Positions 34,612 through 43,800 of a stretch of DNA of 64,000 nucleotides are shown here, piece by piece. The stretch is from Flavobacterium album (lineage in GTDB: Bacteria > Bacteroidota > Bacteroidia > Flavobacteriales > Flavobacteriaceae): contig NZ_CP029186.1 in the NCBI RefSeq assembly GCF_003096035.1, forward strand, positions 1,501,001 to 1,565,000. Reading direction: 5' to 3'. Made by a program: the position numbers and the translations under genes. Below the pieces are notes generated by a model. It was not told where the DNA came from. It saw nothing but the letters and a program-made list of their open reading frames with translations, and ran no database searches. The first letter of the stretch is position 1. Each line of letters opens with the position of its first letter.

Positions 34612-35859
34612 ATGAGAAAATTATTATCCTTAGCTATGATGGCCTGTGCGGCTACGTCTGCGTTTGCGGGTGGGTACCGCGTTAGCCTTCAGGGACAGAA
34701 GCAGCTGGGCATGGGGCATACAGGCGTAGCTGTGGTGAACAGTGCGGAAGTATTGTTCTTTAACCCGGCCGGTGCGGTATTCCTTAAAGACCGTTTCAAT
34801 GTTTCAGTAGGCGCCAATGCACTTTTTGCCAGGACAAAATTCCAAAACGAAGAGTACAACTGGAAAGCTTCTACCTCAAATACAGGTACGCCTTTCAGCC
34901 TGTATGCTTCCTATAAGGTACTGGACTGTGTCGCGCTCGGTGTCGCAGTATATACCCCTTACGGCAGTGCCGTATCGTGGGATAAAGACTGGGTAGGATC
35001 GCATCTTGTAAACAATATCGACCTCGAGGCTATCTACATCCAGCCTATAGCTTCCATCAAAGTGAATGACAAATTCAGCGTTGGTGGTGGCCCTATATAT
35101 GTAACGGGTGGTGTTGAGCTGAACAGGAACCTTACCCGCAGCCTTACCGACGAGCAGGGCAACAGGTCGGACATTACCATAAAAGCACAAAATGTTACCG
35201 CATGGGGATGGAGCGCCGGCTTTATGTTCAACCCAACCGAAAAAATAAGGCTTGGTGTTAACTACCGTTCAGAAATTACGATGAAGGCGCGCGGCGGCGA
35301 CGCTACTTTCCACGACCTTCCTGCTTTTGCACAGGGAATTTATACCAATACTACATTTAATGCCAACCTTCCGCTTCCTGCAGAGCTTACTGCCGGTTTC
35401 TCGGTACAGCTTACCGACAAGTGGCTTGTGGCATTCGATTACAACAGGGCATTCTGGAATGTTTACAAATCCCTTAATGTAGATTTTGCAAGCGGCATAC
35501 CATCATCGGTAAACCCGCGTAACTACCATGATGCGAGCACCTTCAGGGTAGGTACACAATTTAAGCCGAACGATAAGATCGCCCTTCGTGCCGGATGGTA
35601 CTATGACGAAAGTCCGGTTCAGAAAGGCTATTTTGCCCCTGAAACCCCAAGGAACGATTCTATGGGCTTTACAGGAGGCTTCACTTACCAGTTCGCTCCT
35701 AAGTTTGGAGTGGATGTATCCTTCCTTTACCTACGCTTTGCAGAGACCAAAGCATCATACGACCACTACACCGAAGATGGCAACCCGAACGTGTCTTTTG
35801 GCGGTACTTACAAAAACGTGGTGTTCTCTCCGGGTGTTGGTTTAACTTATAGCTTCTAA
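34612..35859 (+). CDS. FadL/OmpP1/TodX-type outer-membrane transporter
   Basis: A 415-residue outer-membrane barrel that in the family carries long-chain fatty acids or other hydrophobic compounds. The signal peptide is about 1-19 (ending SAFAG); the N-terminal hatch segment GYRVSLQGQKQLGMGHTGVA with SAEVLFFNPAG is the hallmark of FadL. The C-terminal half has alternating strands and closes with VVFSPGVGLTYSF, a terminal aromatic typical of outer-membrane barrels. It has a full-consensus promoter and is followed 10 bp later by a GDSL-type lipoprotein gene, suggesting that the pair releases and imports fatty acids. Substrate assignment is inference. Confidence 0.92.
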   Translation: MRKLLSLAMMACAATSAFAGGYRVSLQGQKQLGMGHTGVAVVNSAEVLFFNPAGAVFLKDRFNVSVGANALFARTKFQNEEYNWKASTSNTGTPFSLYASYKVLDCVALGVAVYTPYGSAVSWDKDWVGSHLVNNIDLEAIYIQPIASIKVNDKFSVGGGPIYVTGGVELNRNLTRSLTDEQGNRSDITIKAQNVTAWGWSAGFMFNPTEKIRLGVNYRSEITMKARGGDATFHDLPAFAQGIYTNTTFNANLPLPAELTAGFSVQLTDKWLVAFDYNRAFWNVYKSLNVDFASGIPSSVNPRNYHDASTFRVGTQFKPNDKIALRAGWYYDESPVQKGYFAPETPRNDSMGFTGGFTYQFAPKFGVDVSFLYLRFAETKASYDHYTEDGNPNVSFGGTYKNVVFSPGVGLTYSF

Positions 35860-35869
35860 TTAAAATACT

Positions 35870-37444
35870 ATGAAAAATAAAGTAATATACTTAGCAATAC
35901 TGGCCGCCGGATTTGCATCGTGCGAGCCGGAATTTGATAATGAGGTAACGAATGCCAGCTACAGTGCCGGGGATGCCGATTTCAGCAGCTATGTGGCGAT
36001 AGGCAACTCGCTTACGGCCGGATATATGGACAACACCGTTTCTAGGGTGAGCCAGTCGTATTCCTACCCTAGCATACTTGCCAGACAGTTTGCCCTTGTG
36101 GGTGGCGGTGAGTTCACGCAGCCGTCTTATGCAGAGGACGTAAATAACCTTGGCGGTATCGCAGGGCTTTCCCAGTTTCCTACCAGACTTATAATCGATG
36201 CGTCGGCAGGCGGCCCTGAGCCAATAGCCGGTACATCTACGGTGAGCTTAACACCGCAGGCAATGGCTTTCAATAACATGGGCGTGCCGGGTGCCAAATC
36301 GTTCCACCTTCTTGCACCGGGCTACGGTAACCCTGCTGGCCTGGCTACCAACCCACCTATGGCTAACCCGTACTACGTGCGTATGGCTACTTCGCCTTCC
36401 GCTACAGTGCTTGGCGATGCAATGACCAAAAACCCGACATTCTTTACCAACTGGATAGGCTCTAACGATGTACTTGCTTACGCAACCTCGGGCGGTACAG
36501 GCGTAGACCAGGACGGTAACATGAACCCTGCAACCTACGGCAGCAGTGACATTACCGACCGCAATGTATTTGCAGGCGTATATTCGCAAATTATAAATAC
36601 GCTTACATCAAATGGCGCAAAAGGCGTTGTGGCTACAATACCGAATGTAACTGCCATCCCGTATTTTACAACGGTACCATACAACCCATTGACTGCAGCT
36701 GCTATAGGCGGCGGTGACGAAGCTGTGGGCGTTGCTACGATAAACCAATTGAATACGTCGCTTTTAGGTCCGGTTAAGCAAGTGCTTACGGCATTAGGGC
36801 AGGGCAACAGGATACAGCTTCTCTCTACAACAGAAGCGAACCCGCTTCTTATAAAGGATGAGACGCTGGTAAACTACGGGCCACAAATTACAGGCGCGCT
36901 TACAGGGGCCGGTGTACCGGCACAGCAGGCGGCGCTTATAGGCGCTATTTTCGGTCAGGCAAGGCATGCAACGGCTTCAGACCTGGTGCTGCTTACTACA
37001 AGGACTGTTATTGGCACAGCGCCGTCAAGCCCAATGGCAATAGCCCCACTTAACAAGTATGGCGTAACCTTCCCGCTTGATGACCAACACGTGCTGACAT
37101 CAAGCGAAGTTACCATTGTAAACAATGCTACGACTGCATTTAATAACACGATCAAATCTATTGCTGCGTCAAAAGACCTTGCTGTTGTTGATATGAACGC
37201 TGTTATGAACCAGCTTATATCCGGCCTTAGGGTTGAGGATGGCTCGATCTATACCGCAAATTATTTTAGTACGGCCACATTGAGCACGGTAGTGTTCTCA
37301 CTGGACGGCGTGCACCCCAACGCAAGGGGTTATGCATTAGTTGCTAACGAGATACTCAAGGTGATCAACGAGCATTACCATGCGAAGCTGCCACTGGTAA
37401 GCGCCGGTAACTATCCGGGTGCCACAGTGCTTCCGACAAACTAA
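35870..37444 (+). CDS. SGNH/GDSL hydrolase lipoprotein
   Basis: A 524-residue lipoprotein (signal MKNKVIYLAILAAGFASC, lipid-attached Cys18) with the GDSL-family serine block YVAIGNSLTAGY (about residue 45), the oxyanion block NWIGSNDVLAY and the catalytic Asp-His block SLDGVHPNARGY near the C-terminus. Such enzymes hydrolyse acyl esters. It is co-transcribed with the FadL-type porin 10 bp upstream, a pairing that recurs in Bacteroidetes and hints at breakdown of extracellular lipids with fatty acid uptake. The family is about 200 residues at its core; here inserts between the blocks enlarge it. Confidence 0.9.
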   Translation: MKNKVIYLAILAAGFASCEPEFDNEVTNASYSAGDADFSSYVAIGNSLTAGYMDNTVSRVSQSYSYPSILARQFALVGGGEFTQPSYAEDVNNLGGIAGLSQFPTRLIIDASAGGPEPIAGTSTVSLTPQAMAFNNMGVPGAKSFHLLAPGYGNPAGLATNPPMANPYYVRMATSPSATVLGDAMTKNPTFFTNWIGSNDVLAYATSGGTGVDQDGNMNPATYGSSDITDRNVFAGVYSQIINTLTSNGAKGVVATIPNVTAIPYFTTVPYNPLTAAAIGGGDEAVGVATINQLNTSLLGPVKQVLTALGQGNRIQLLSTTEANPLLIKDETLVNYGPQITGALTGAGVPAQQAALIGAIFGQARHATASDLVLLTTRTVIGTAPSSPMAIAPLNKYGVTFPLDDQHVLTSSEVTIVNNATTAFNNTIKSIAASKDLAVVDMNAVMNQLISGLRVEDGSIYTANYFSTATLSTVVFSLDGVHPNARGYALVANEILKVINEHYHAKLPLVSAGNYPGATVLPTN

Positions 37445-37463
37445 GAAGTAATAAAATTTCTAT

Positions 37464-37494
37464 AAAAGCGTCCTGAATAAGGGCGCTTTTTTTT
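37464..37494 (+). terminator. Terminator after the GDSL lipoprotein gene
   Basis: AAAAGCG-(T)CC and GGG-CGCTTTT pair around a TGAATAA loop and continue into a run of eight T. It ends the fadL-GDSL transcript. Confidence 0.8.
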
Positions 37495-37594
37495 AGAGCA
37501 TCATTCTTCAGTATTTGTACGGCTTGCTTTTATACGATCTTATCTAGTATGAACGTTAAGTTAAAACACGATTATTCATCAACCTATCATGACT

Positions 37595-39559
37595 ATGAAA
37601 CAAACAAGATACCTTTTCACATTATTTGTCGCTGCAGTTGCTTTTGGACAAACCAGGGATACCCGGGCGGAAATGGATATTTATGGAAGGGCTGATGAAA
37701 TATCAGTTTCCCCTGATGAGAAAATATGGCTTGTCAGCGCAATGGGCAATACATATTATACTGATAATATCAACTCTGACTGGCATTATGGGAGGTCTTT
37801 TGGGAATGGTGACCTGATCGGTTCTACACATTTAGAACGTATATCTTTTTTCAATAAAGATGTCGCTATAATGACAGGATATATTCCCGGCCCGGATGCA
37901 GAAGAAAAAAGCGGTTATTTCCTTACGTCAGACGGAGGGAAAAACTGGAAGATGCTTGATTTTGGTGATAATTCCTGGATATACGATGTTTTTGTTGATG
38001 CTGGAGGAAACGCTTGGATGGGTGGGTCATCTGGCTCAATCCTTTTTTCTTCAGACTTTGGGCAGCACTGGAAAAAACTAAATTCCCCTTACAATTCAGA
38101 AACCAGGATGGCGGCTATCTTTATGCAAAGCCCTACAGTAGGTGTATCGGGGGCGTTACACGGCAGTATTTATTGTACAGTGGATAATTGGAAATCAAGC
38201 AGGAAAATTATAACCCCCTTTGAACAATATAAATTTAACGGCGAAGACTATAATGATGACAGGATAAAAAAAGTGTTGCTTTGGAATGATCACATTGTTG
38301 TTAACCAGAACGGACATGTTTATTATACTAAGGCAGATAAGATCAATTGGCAGCTTTTCCCGGTCGCAATTATTGATTTCGAACTTGATACGGATTCGAA
38401 AACCCTTTTTGCCGTTACCGATAAACTGGAGGTTGTGGAGTTTTTCCTGCCAACACAATTTCGGAAATTTAGAGATAGTTCCATTTTTGGGTATCCTACA
38501 TGTTGCAAGGTTGTTAATCACTCTTTGTATGTCCTCTCAGACCAGGAAATTTATAAAGTGAACAATGCAGGTTTGACACACAGAATACCATATACCACGG
38601 ACAAACCTATTGAGGAGCCCCGTATTGTAAAACATGGAAAAAACATAATTTGGGGGATAAATGGTAAACAGGTCTATCTTGCCGGTGAAGACAGGGTATG
38701 GTACAGGGAAAATGCTCTTGATATTGTTGTGACAGATCTCATGTTGCTTAATGATAGCAATGCGATCTTTTGGGACGGCGAGGACAATTACAGTTATTCG
38801 TTAAAGGACCATACTCCCGAAAAAATTGTCCCTAATTCTCCATTAAACGCATTTTTGGCATCGCCAATAAGATCATTCAGTATTACTGCGGGAAGCCAGG
38901 GTTGTTTCCATAGTCAGGAAGATGTGGTGAATTATGAAATTAGTAATGATTCGGTTTATACAACAGGTGTTTTCGTAAGTAAGTACATGGATAAAAAACC
39001 TCTTGACTTCACTAAAAAAATAAATATAGCCGGATTAGAAAATTCTCTTCATAGTATAAATGCACATCCTTCGTCTATGCCTTCGTTAAAAGATTTTGGA
39101 ATTACCGGAAAAGATATTAGGGATTATAAGGCAATGGTTAATGAACAGATCAAAGAAATGCAAGGCTTAACTAAAAAAGAAAGATTAGCACGTAAAGAGT
39201 TTTATTATGCTGTTCCAAAAATGCTTGATACGATAAACAATCAGACAATTGAGAATATATTCAGGCAAAGGGAAAACATATGGAGTACTACTGTTAATTG
39301 GACCGGAGTAAGCATTATTAACCAACAGAATGACACGATCCATATTGGGCGTTCCTTTTACGAACGTTCATTGCCTTGGAATCTTCCCTGGCATTTTCAA
39401 TATAAAGGCCTTAACTTCAATTGCTATCAAATAGGTTTCTCAAAGTTTATCGATTCCTGTATCCCTCCCGGCTTTATGAATAAGGAGATCTTCGATAATA
39501 GGTTACTGATCATGGAAATTGCTAATTATTGGTGGGAACAAAAGCGGGATTTACAATAA
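37595..39559 (+). CDS. Secreted beta-propeller-like (BNR/Ycf48-type) protein of unknown function
   Basis: About 654 residues, starting MKQTRYLFTLFVAAVAFGQ, a signal peptide; an ATG two codons earlier at 37589 is equally possible. The N-terminal half (to about 200) has repeats typical of BNR/Ycf48-like propellers: SDGGKNWKMLDFGD, SDFGQHWKKLNSP, WMGGSSGSILFSS. The C-terminal half (about 450-655) is unlike any family I recognise and includes a helix-rich KEMQGLTKKERLARKEF segment. Its DNA looks more AT-rich than the flanking genes, and it stands alone between two strong terminators, which fits a gene gained by transfer. No enzyme motif is evident. Confidence 0.75.
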   Translation: MKQTRYLFTLFVAAVAFGQTRDTRAEMDIYGRADEISVSPDEKIWLVSAMGNTYYTDNINSDWHYGRSFGNGDLIGSTHLERISFFNKDVAIMTGYIPGPDAEEKSGYFLTSDGGKNWKMLDFGDNSWIYDVFVDAGGNAWMGGSSGSILFSSDFGQHWKKLNSPYNSETRMAAIFMQSPTVGVSGALHGSIYCTVDNWKSSRKIITPFEQYKFNGEDYNDDRIKKVLLWNDHIVVNQNGHVYYTKADKINWQLFPVAIIDFELDTDSKTLFAVTDKLEVVEFFLPTQFRKFRDSSIFGYPTCCKVVNHSLYVLSDQEIYKVNNAGLTHRIPYTTDKPIEEPRIVKHGKNIIWGINGKQVYLAGEDRVWYRENALDIVVTDLMLLNDSNAIFWDGEDNYSYSLKDHTPEKIVPNSPLNAFLASPIRSFSITAGSQGCFHSQEDVVNYEISNDSVYTTGVFVSKYMDKKPLDFTKKINIAGLENSLHSINAHPSSMPSLKDFGITGKDIRDYKAMVNEQIKEMQGLTKKERLARKEFYYAVPKMLDTINNQTIENIFRQRENIWSTTVNWTGVSIINQQNDTIHIGRSFYERSLPWNLPWHFQYKGLNFNCYQIGFSKFIDSCIPPGFMNKEIFDNRLLIMEIANYWWEQKRDLQ

Positions 39560-39601
39560 CAATAACAGAATTACAAGTGTACAAATGATTAAAATTTCCC
39601 T

Positions 39602-39632
39602 AAAAAGCGTCCCGGTTTCGGGGCGCTTTTTG
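39602..39632 (+). terminator. Terminator after the beta-propeller-like gene
   Basis: AAAAAGCG(T)CCCGG and GGGGCGCTTTTT form a stem around a TTTC loop and run into TGTATTTTT. It lies just upstream of the next ATG. Confidence 0.8.
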
Positions 39633-39656
39633 TATTTTTACAGTAATTATTTACAA

Positions 39657-40007
39657 ATGAAAACCCTTATCAACATATTCTTTACTACTGTTTTTGTAAT
39701 GCTGCTGGCCCACCTGCTTCCGGGCGTTCATGTGCATAATTACATGACGGCATTATTGGTAGCCCTTGTGCTGGGACTGCTGAATATTTTCGTAAAACCG
39801 CTGCTGGTATTGTTCACGCTGCCGGCCACCATCTTTACACTGGGGCTGTTCCTCCTTGTCATCAACGCCATCATTATCATGCTTTGCGATGAGCTTGTGG
39901 ACGGGTTTCGCGTAGACGGCTTCTGGTATGCGCTGCTTTTCAGTTTGGTGTTGTCGTTCTGCCAGTCATTGGTGTCGGGGCTTACGAAGGAGGAAAAGAA
40001 GTCGTAA
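39657..40007 (+). CDS. Phage holin-4-type small membrane protein
   Basis: A 116-residue inner-membrane protein with about four hydrophobic segments (LINIFFTTVFVMLLAHLLPG, ALLVALVLGLLNIFVKPLLV, LFTLPATIFTLGLFLLVINA, ALLFSLVLSFCQSLV). It belongs to the widespread 'phage holin family 4' group (DUF360-like), most members of which are chromosomal and not phage holins. The frame continues upstream through the terminator, but the ATG at 39657 is the first one after it. No partner gene is adjacent, and the function is unknown. Confidence 0.82.
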   Translation: MKTLINIFFTTVFVMLLAHLLPGVHVHNYMTALLVALVLGLLNIFVKPLLVLFTLPATIFTLGLFLLVINAIIIMLCDELVDGFRVDGFWYALLFSLVLSFCQSLVSGLTKEEKKS

Positions 40008-40070
40008 TACCTGTTGTTTTTATTCACTGGCATCTTTCGGCTTTATTGCGTTTCTGCCTATTTCGCTATG

Positions 40071-40122
40071 CAACCCTGAAAGGGTTAAACATAATAGCCC
40101 CGGGCATCGCCCGGGGACGCAA
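40071..40122 (+). repeat. Family B double palindrome
   Basis: CAACCCTGAAAGGGTT is followed by AGCCCCGGGCATCGCCCGGGG. The same two palindromes recur in both orientations at 53857-54088 and 60929-61385. Confidence 0.75.
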
Positions 40123-40173
40123 CAACAGACTATTTATTTTTTCACCATCTTGTAATACAATATTTTAAAAACT

Positions 40174-40204
40174 TTGTACGGGTTGTAAAAAAACAGTAAT
40201 TTTG
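40174..40204 (+). promoter_or_regulatory. Full-consensus promoter of trigger factor
   Basis: TTG (40174-40176), a 20-bp spacer and TAATTTTG (40197-40204), 34 bp ahead of the tig start. Confidence 0.75.
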
Positions 40205-40238
40205 CATCCCAAATTTGATGGTATAAACACATAGTAGA

Positions 40239-41564
40239 ATGAATATTACAAGAGAGAATAAAGACGCATTGAATGCAGTGGTAACAGTGAATGTTACGAA
40301 AGACGATTACAAGCAAAAAGTAGATAAAGTTTTACAGGATTACAGAAAAAACGCTTCTATTCCGGGATTCAGGAAAGGTGCGGTGCCTATGAGCCTTATC
40401 CAGAAACAATACGGCAAGGCGGTTTTGCTTGACGAAGTGAACAAATTGCTGCAAACTTCCCTTAACGATTATCTTGTTGAGGAAAAACTTGACATCCTTG
40501 GCAACCCGCTTCCGAAAGTAACGGAAGATTTCAACTGGGATGCGGATGATTACGCCTTCGAATTCGAGCTTGGCCTTGCACCGGCATTCAGCGTGGACCT
40601 TGGCGCTAAAAACAATGTGGTAAAATATAACATTATTGCTGACGATAAAATGCTGGACGAGCAGGTAGAGCGCATCCAGAAGCAGTACGGCAAGCTGGTA
40701 TCTAAAGATAAAGTTGAAGAAGGAGATGATATCGTTGGTACTTTTACTAATGAGGAAAAAGGCATCAACAACAGGACGACCATCACTACAGAGGTATTTA
40801 AAGATAAAAAAGCAGCGAAGAAATTCATCGGCAAAAAAGTAGGCGATGTGGTTACTATCGGTACTAAAGGCCTTTTTGACGACGACCACAAGCTTATGGA
40901 TTACCTTGCTGTAGGCCACGATGACGTGCACGGACTTGACATTGAGGTGAACTTCACCATTGAAGAAATAAACACGCACGAGAAAACAGAGCTTAACCAG
41001 GAACTTTTCGACAAGCTTTTCGGCGAAGGCAACGTGACTTCTGTAGAGCAGCTTAAAGAAAAGATTAAGGAAGATGCCGAGCAGCAATTTGCCCAGCAGG
41101 CCGACCAGAAATTCCTGAACGATGTTACGGAGTCGCTTATCGCTAATACAAAATTCGACCTTCCGGCTGAATTCCTGGTAAAATGGCTTCAGACGGCAGG
41201 CGAGCAGACCCTTACGCCGGAGCAGGCTGAGGAGGAGTTCAAGCGTTCTGAGAACGGTCTTCGCTACCAGCTTATTGAAGGCAAGGTAATGAGCGAGAAC
41301 AACCTGCAGCTTACTTTTGAAGACCTGAAGGCGTATACAGCTGAGGTAATCAAAAAACAGATGGCACAGTTCGGCCAGCTGAACCCGACCGATGCTGATG
41401 TAGATGGGATCGTGGCAAGGGTGCTTTCTAACAAAGATGAGGTGAAGCGCCTTTCTGAACAGGTGATGAGCGAAAAAATGATGAACCTTTTCAAAGAAAA
41501 AGTAAGCTATACAACCAAAGAAGTTACTTATCAGGACTTTATCAAAGAAATGTACGGAGAATAA
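40239..41564 (+). CDS. tig: Trigger factor
   Basis: Ribosome-associated chaperone and peptidyl-prolyl isomerase, 441 residues as usual for Bacteroidetes. The N-terminal ribosome-binding domain includes GFRKGAVPMSLIQKQYG, which corresponds to the ribosome-docking signature region. The middle FKBP-type domain (about 150-245) contains VGDVVTIGTKGLFDD, and the C-terminal helical arms follow (VEQLKEKIKEDAEQQFAQQ). It has a full-consensus promoter and a terminator before clpP, but the gene order tig-clpP-clpX is classic, and all three act on protein quality control. Confidence 0.93.
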   Translation: MNITRENKDALNAVVTVNVTKDDYKQKVDKVLQDYRKNASIPGFRKGAVPMSLIQKQYGKAVLLDEVNKLLQTSLNDYLVEEKLDILGNPLPKVTEDFNWDADDYAFEFELGLAPAFSVDLGAKNNVVKYNIIADDKMLDEQVERIQKQYGKLVSKDKVEEGDDIVGTFTNEEKGINNRTTITTEVFKDKKAAKKFIGKKVGDVVTIGTKGLFDDDHKLMDYLAVGHDDVHGLDIEVNFTIEEINTHEKTELNQELFDKLFGEGNVTSVEQLKEKIKEDAEQQFAQQADQKFLNDVTESLIANTKFDLPAEFLVKWLQTAGEQTLTPEQAEEEFKRSENGLRYQLIEGKVMSENNLQLTFEDLKAYTAEVIKKQMAQFGQLNPTDADVDGIVARVLSNKDEVKRLSEQVMSEKMMNLFKEKVSYTTKEVTYQDFIKEMYGE

Positions 41565-41590
41565 TTCTCGCAAAAAATGAGTATCTTTGA

Positions 41591-41621
41591 ACGTCAGGCC
41601 ATAATGGGGCTGACGTTTTTT
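41591..41621 (+). terminator. Terminator between tig and clpP
   Basis: ACGTCAG and CTGACGT pair around GGCCATAATGGGG and are followed by TTTTT. A TATCTTTG element (41582-41589) directly precedes it and may drive clpP, though no -33 TTG is visible. Confidence 0.75.
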
Positions 41622-41660
41622 CGTTTCTTTTAATAAACTTAAAAAAATTTTACAAAAACT

Positions 41661-42344
41661 ATGGACTACGGTAAAGAATTCAAAAAATATGCTACCAAGC
41701 ACCACGGTGTGAACAATTTATATTATGATAAGATCGTTGGCCGCGTTACGCCGATGAACCCAATGAACCTTACGCCTTACATCATGGAGGAGCGCCAGAT
41801 GAACGTTGCACAGATCGACGTGTTCTCGCGCCTTATGATGGACAGGATTATTTTCCTTGGTACAGGCATCGACGACCAGGTGGCTAACATCGTTCAGGCG
41901 CAATTGCTGTTCTTAGAAAGCACCGATGCTTCTAAAGACATCCAAATCTACATCAACTCGCCGGGCGGAAGCGTTTATGCAGGCCTTGGCATGTATGACA
42001 CCATGCAGTATATCAAACCGGATGTAGCTACGATCTGTACAGGTATGGCGGCTTCTATGGGTGCTGTATTGCTTTGTGCGGGCGCTGCCGGAAAACGTTC
42101 GGCATTGCCGCATTCAAGGGTAATGATCCACCAGCCATCGGGCGGTGCACAGGGTGTTGCTACCGATATGGAGATCAACCTTCGCGAAATGCTGAAGCTG
42201 AAAGAAGAATTGTATGAGATCATCGCGAAGCATTCTGGCCAGAGCTATGAGAAAGTACACAAGGACAGCGAAAGGGATTACTGGATGAAAGCCCCTGAAG
42301 CTAAGGAGTATGGAATGATAGATGAAGTATTGGTAAGAGAATAA
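41661..42344 (+). CDS. clpP: ATP-dependent Clp protease proteolytic subunit
   Basis: The serine peptidase of the ClpXP machine. All three catalytic residues are visible: Ser in GMAASMGAVLL, His in RVMIHQPSGG and Asp in the ERDYWM segment. The 227-residue length and IDVFSRLMMDRIIFLG start of the mature core are typical; a short N-terminal extension of about 25 residues may be a propeptide. It is placed between trigger factor and clpX and is likely co-transcribed with clpX, whose start is 73 bp downstream. Confidence 0.96.
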   Translation: MDYGKEFKKYATKHHGVNNLYYDKIVGRVTPMNPMNLTPYIMEERQMNVAQIDVFSRLMMDRIIFLGTGIDDQVANIVQAQLLFLESTDASKDIQIYINSPGGSVYAGLGMYDTMQYIKPDVATICTGMAASMGAVLLCAGAAGKRSALPHSRVMIHQPSGGAQGVATDMEINLREMLKLKEELYEIIAKHSGQSYEKVHKDSERDYWMKAPEAKEYGMIDEVLVRE

Positions 42345-42368
42345 AAAATAAAATTTTCCGTTTATAGC

Positions 42369-42399
42369 AACCTAAGGCGCAAAAAACGCGTCTTAGGTT
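42369..42399 (+). promoter_or_regulatory. Stem-loop between clpP and clpX
   Basis: AACCTAAG and CTTAGGTT form an 8-bp stem with a loop GGCGC-AAAAAA-CGCGT that can also pair. It is not followed by a U-tract, so it may modulate the clpP:clpX ratio rather than terminate. Confidence 0.45.
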
Positions 42400-42417
42400 A
42401 TATAAGCAAATAAAAAG

Positions 42418-43650
42418 ATGGCGAAAGAAGTATTAGAATGTTCCTTTTGCGGCAGGAAGAAGCCGGAAACCAACCTGCTAATTGCGGGCATAAGCGCACA
42501 CATTTGCGACCGATGCATTGAGCAGGCCCACGGCATCGTGCTGGAAGAGCTGCGCCAAAGCGGGTCGACTGCCATGGCCGCCGAACTGGAACTTAAAAAA
42601 CCAAAAGAAATAAGGGCGTTCCTTGACCAATATGTTATTGGCCAGGACCAGACCAAAAAAGTACTGTCAGTTGCGGTGTACAATCACTATAAAAGGCTGA
42701 TGCAGCAACAGGGCGATGATGATGTGGAGATTGAAAAAAGCAACATCCTCATGGCGGGGCAAACGGGTACAGGCAAAACGCTTGTGGCCAAAACCATTGC
42801 CCGTATGCTCAACGTACCGCTTACCATTGTAGATGCCACGGTGCTTACTGAGGCTGGCTATGTGGGTGAGGACGTGGAGAGCATACTGACGCGCCTTTTG
42901 CAGGTAGCCGATTATGATGTAAAGAAAGCCGAGCGTGGTATCGTGTTTATCGACGAGATCGACAAGATTGCGCGTAAAAGCGATAACCCGTCCATTACAC
43001 GCGATGTATCCGGTGAGGGCGTGCAGCAGGCGTTATTGAAGCTGCTTGAAGGTACGGTTGTAAACGTTCCTCCGAAAGGGGGAAGGAAGCACCCGGACCA
43101 GAAATTCATAGAGGTGAACACGCAGAACATCCTGTTCATAGCAGGCGGGGCGTTCGATGGTATCGAACGCATCATATCCAAAAGGCTTAACCGCCAGGCA
43201 GTGGGCTACAGCACATCGCGCAATACCGATAATATCGATAAAGACAACCTGCTGCAGTACATCATCCCGAAAGACATTAAGGACTTCGGCCTGATACCCG
43301 AAATCATCGGGCGTATGCCGGTACTCACACACATGGACCCCCTCGACAGGGAAACGCTACGTGCGATCCTTACAGAGCCTAAAAATGCCCTTGTAAAGCA
43401 GTACCAAAAGCTTTTTGCAATGGATGATGTAGCGCTAACCGTTGAAGACGATGCACTCGATTATATCGTGGAAAAAGCATTGGAGTACAAACTCGGTGCC
43501 AGGGGACTGCGTTCGCTATGCGAAGCCATCCTTACCGAAGCGATGTACGAACTTCCGGGATCGGATGAGAAAGAACTGCACATTGACAAAGACTATGTGG
43601 AGCACCATCTGAACAGGACGTTGTTGAAGCGTTTGAAAGCAGCATCGTAA
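42418..43650 (+). CDS. clpX: ATP-dependent Clp protease ATP-binding subunit ClpX
   Basis: AAA+ unfoldase that feeds substrates into ClpP. The N-terminal zinc-binding domain has two CxxC pairs (CSFC at 9-12, CDRC about 30 residues on). The Walker A motif is [11 protein letters not shown] (about 118-128), pore loop GYVGEDVES, Walker [12 protein letters not shown] (about 180), sensor and arginine-finger regions follow, and [13 protein letters not shown] marks the AAA+ small domain boundary. The IGF loop position reads AVGYST, which is a variant of the E. coli IGFGA. The 410-residue length is typical. Confidence 0.96.
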   Translation: MAKEVLECSFCGRKKPETNLLIAGISAHICDRCIEQAHGIVLEELRQSGSTAMAAELELKKPKEIRAFLDQYVIGQDQTKKVLSVAVYNHYKRLMQQQGDDDVEIEKSNILMAGQTGTGKTLVAKTIARMLNVPLTIVDATVLTEAGYVGEDVESILTRLLQVADYDVKKAERGIVFIDEIDKIARKSDNPSITRDVSGEGVQQALLKLLEGTVVNVPPKGGRKHPDQKFIEVNTQNILFIAGGAFDGIERIISKRLNRQAVGYSTSRNTDNIDKDNLLQYIIPKDIKDFGLIPEIIGRMPVLTHMDPLDRETLRAILTEPKNALVKQYQKLFAMDDVALTVEDDALDYIVEKALEYKLGARGLRSLCEAILTEAMYELPGSDEKELHIDKDYVEHHLNRTLLKRLKAAS

Positions 43651-43660
43651 GCAATACTGT

Positions 43661-43742
43661 TCTCGACTGCGCTCGAACTGACAACGTGATTATCATATTT
43701 ACGTTTATATTATTTCCGTTGTCACATCGAGCGCAGTCGAGA
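43661..43742. repeat. 82-bp inverted repeat, dispersed family C, copy 1
   Basis: The arms TCTCGACTGCGCTCGAACTG and its complement near GCGCAGTCGAGA (43717-43742) pair over about 26 bp with one or two mismatches around an AT-rich centre. A related copy is at 54915-54987. Confidence 0.8.
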
Positions 43743-43765
43743 TGAAGTAATAAATAGCACATAAC

Positions 43766-43800
43766 AAAAAAGCCATCGTTTACACGATGGCTTTTGTCTT
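43766..43800. terminator. Bidirectional terminator between clpX and the small lipoprotein gene
   Basis: AAAAGCCATCG-TTTACA-CGATGGCTTTT forms an 11-bp stem with T-tracts on both sides. The stop codon of the small minus-strand lipoprotein gene lies inside the loop. Confidence 0.8.

Noticed and set aside
39657..40007. Prophage remnant suggested by the holin-like protein
   Set aside because: The family is mostly chromosomal, and no other phage-like gene lies nearby.
40332..41705. 457-codon antisense open frame over tig and its terminator
   Set aside because: It is the mirror of trigger factor, rich in Phe/Leu/His/Val as expected for an antisense reading, has no motif, and crosses a clear promoter and terminator on the other strand.
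43651..43779. Possible insertion sequence remnant between clpX and the small lipoprotein gene
   Set aside because: There is only a family C inverted repeat and a terminator; no transposase fragment or terminal duplication is visible.
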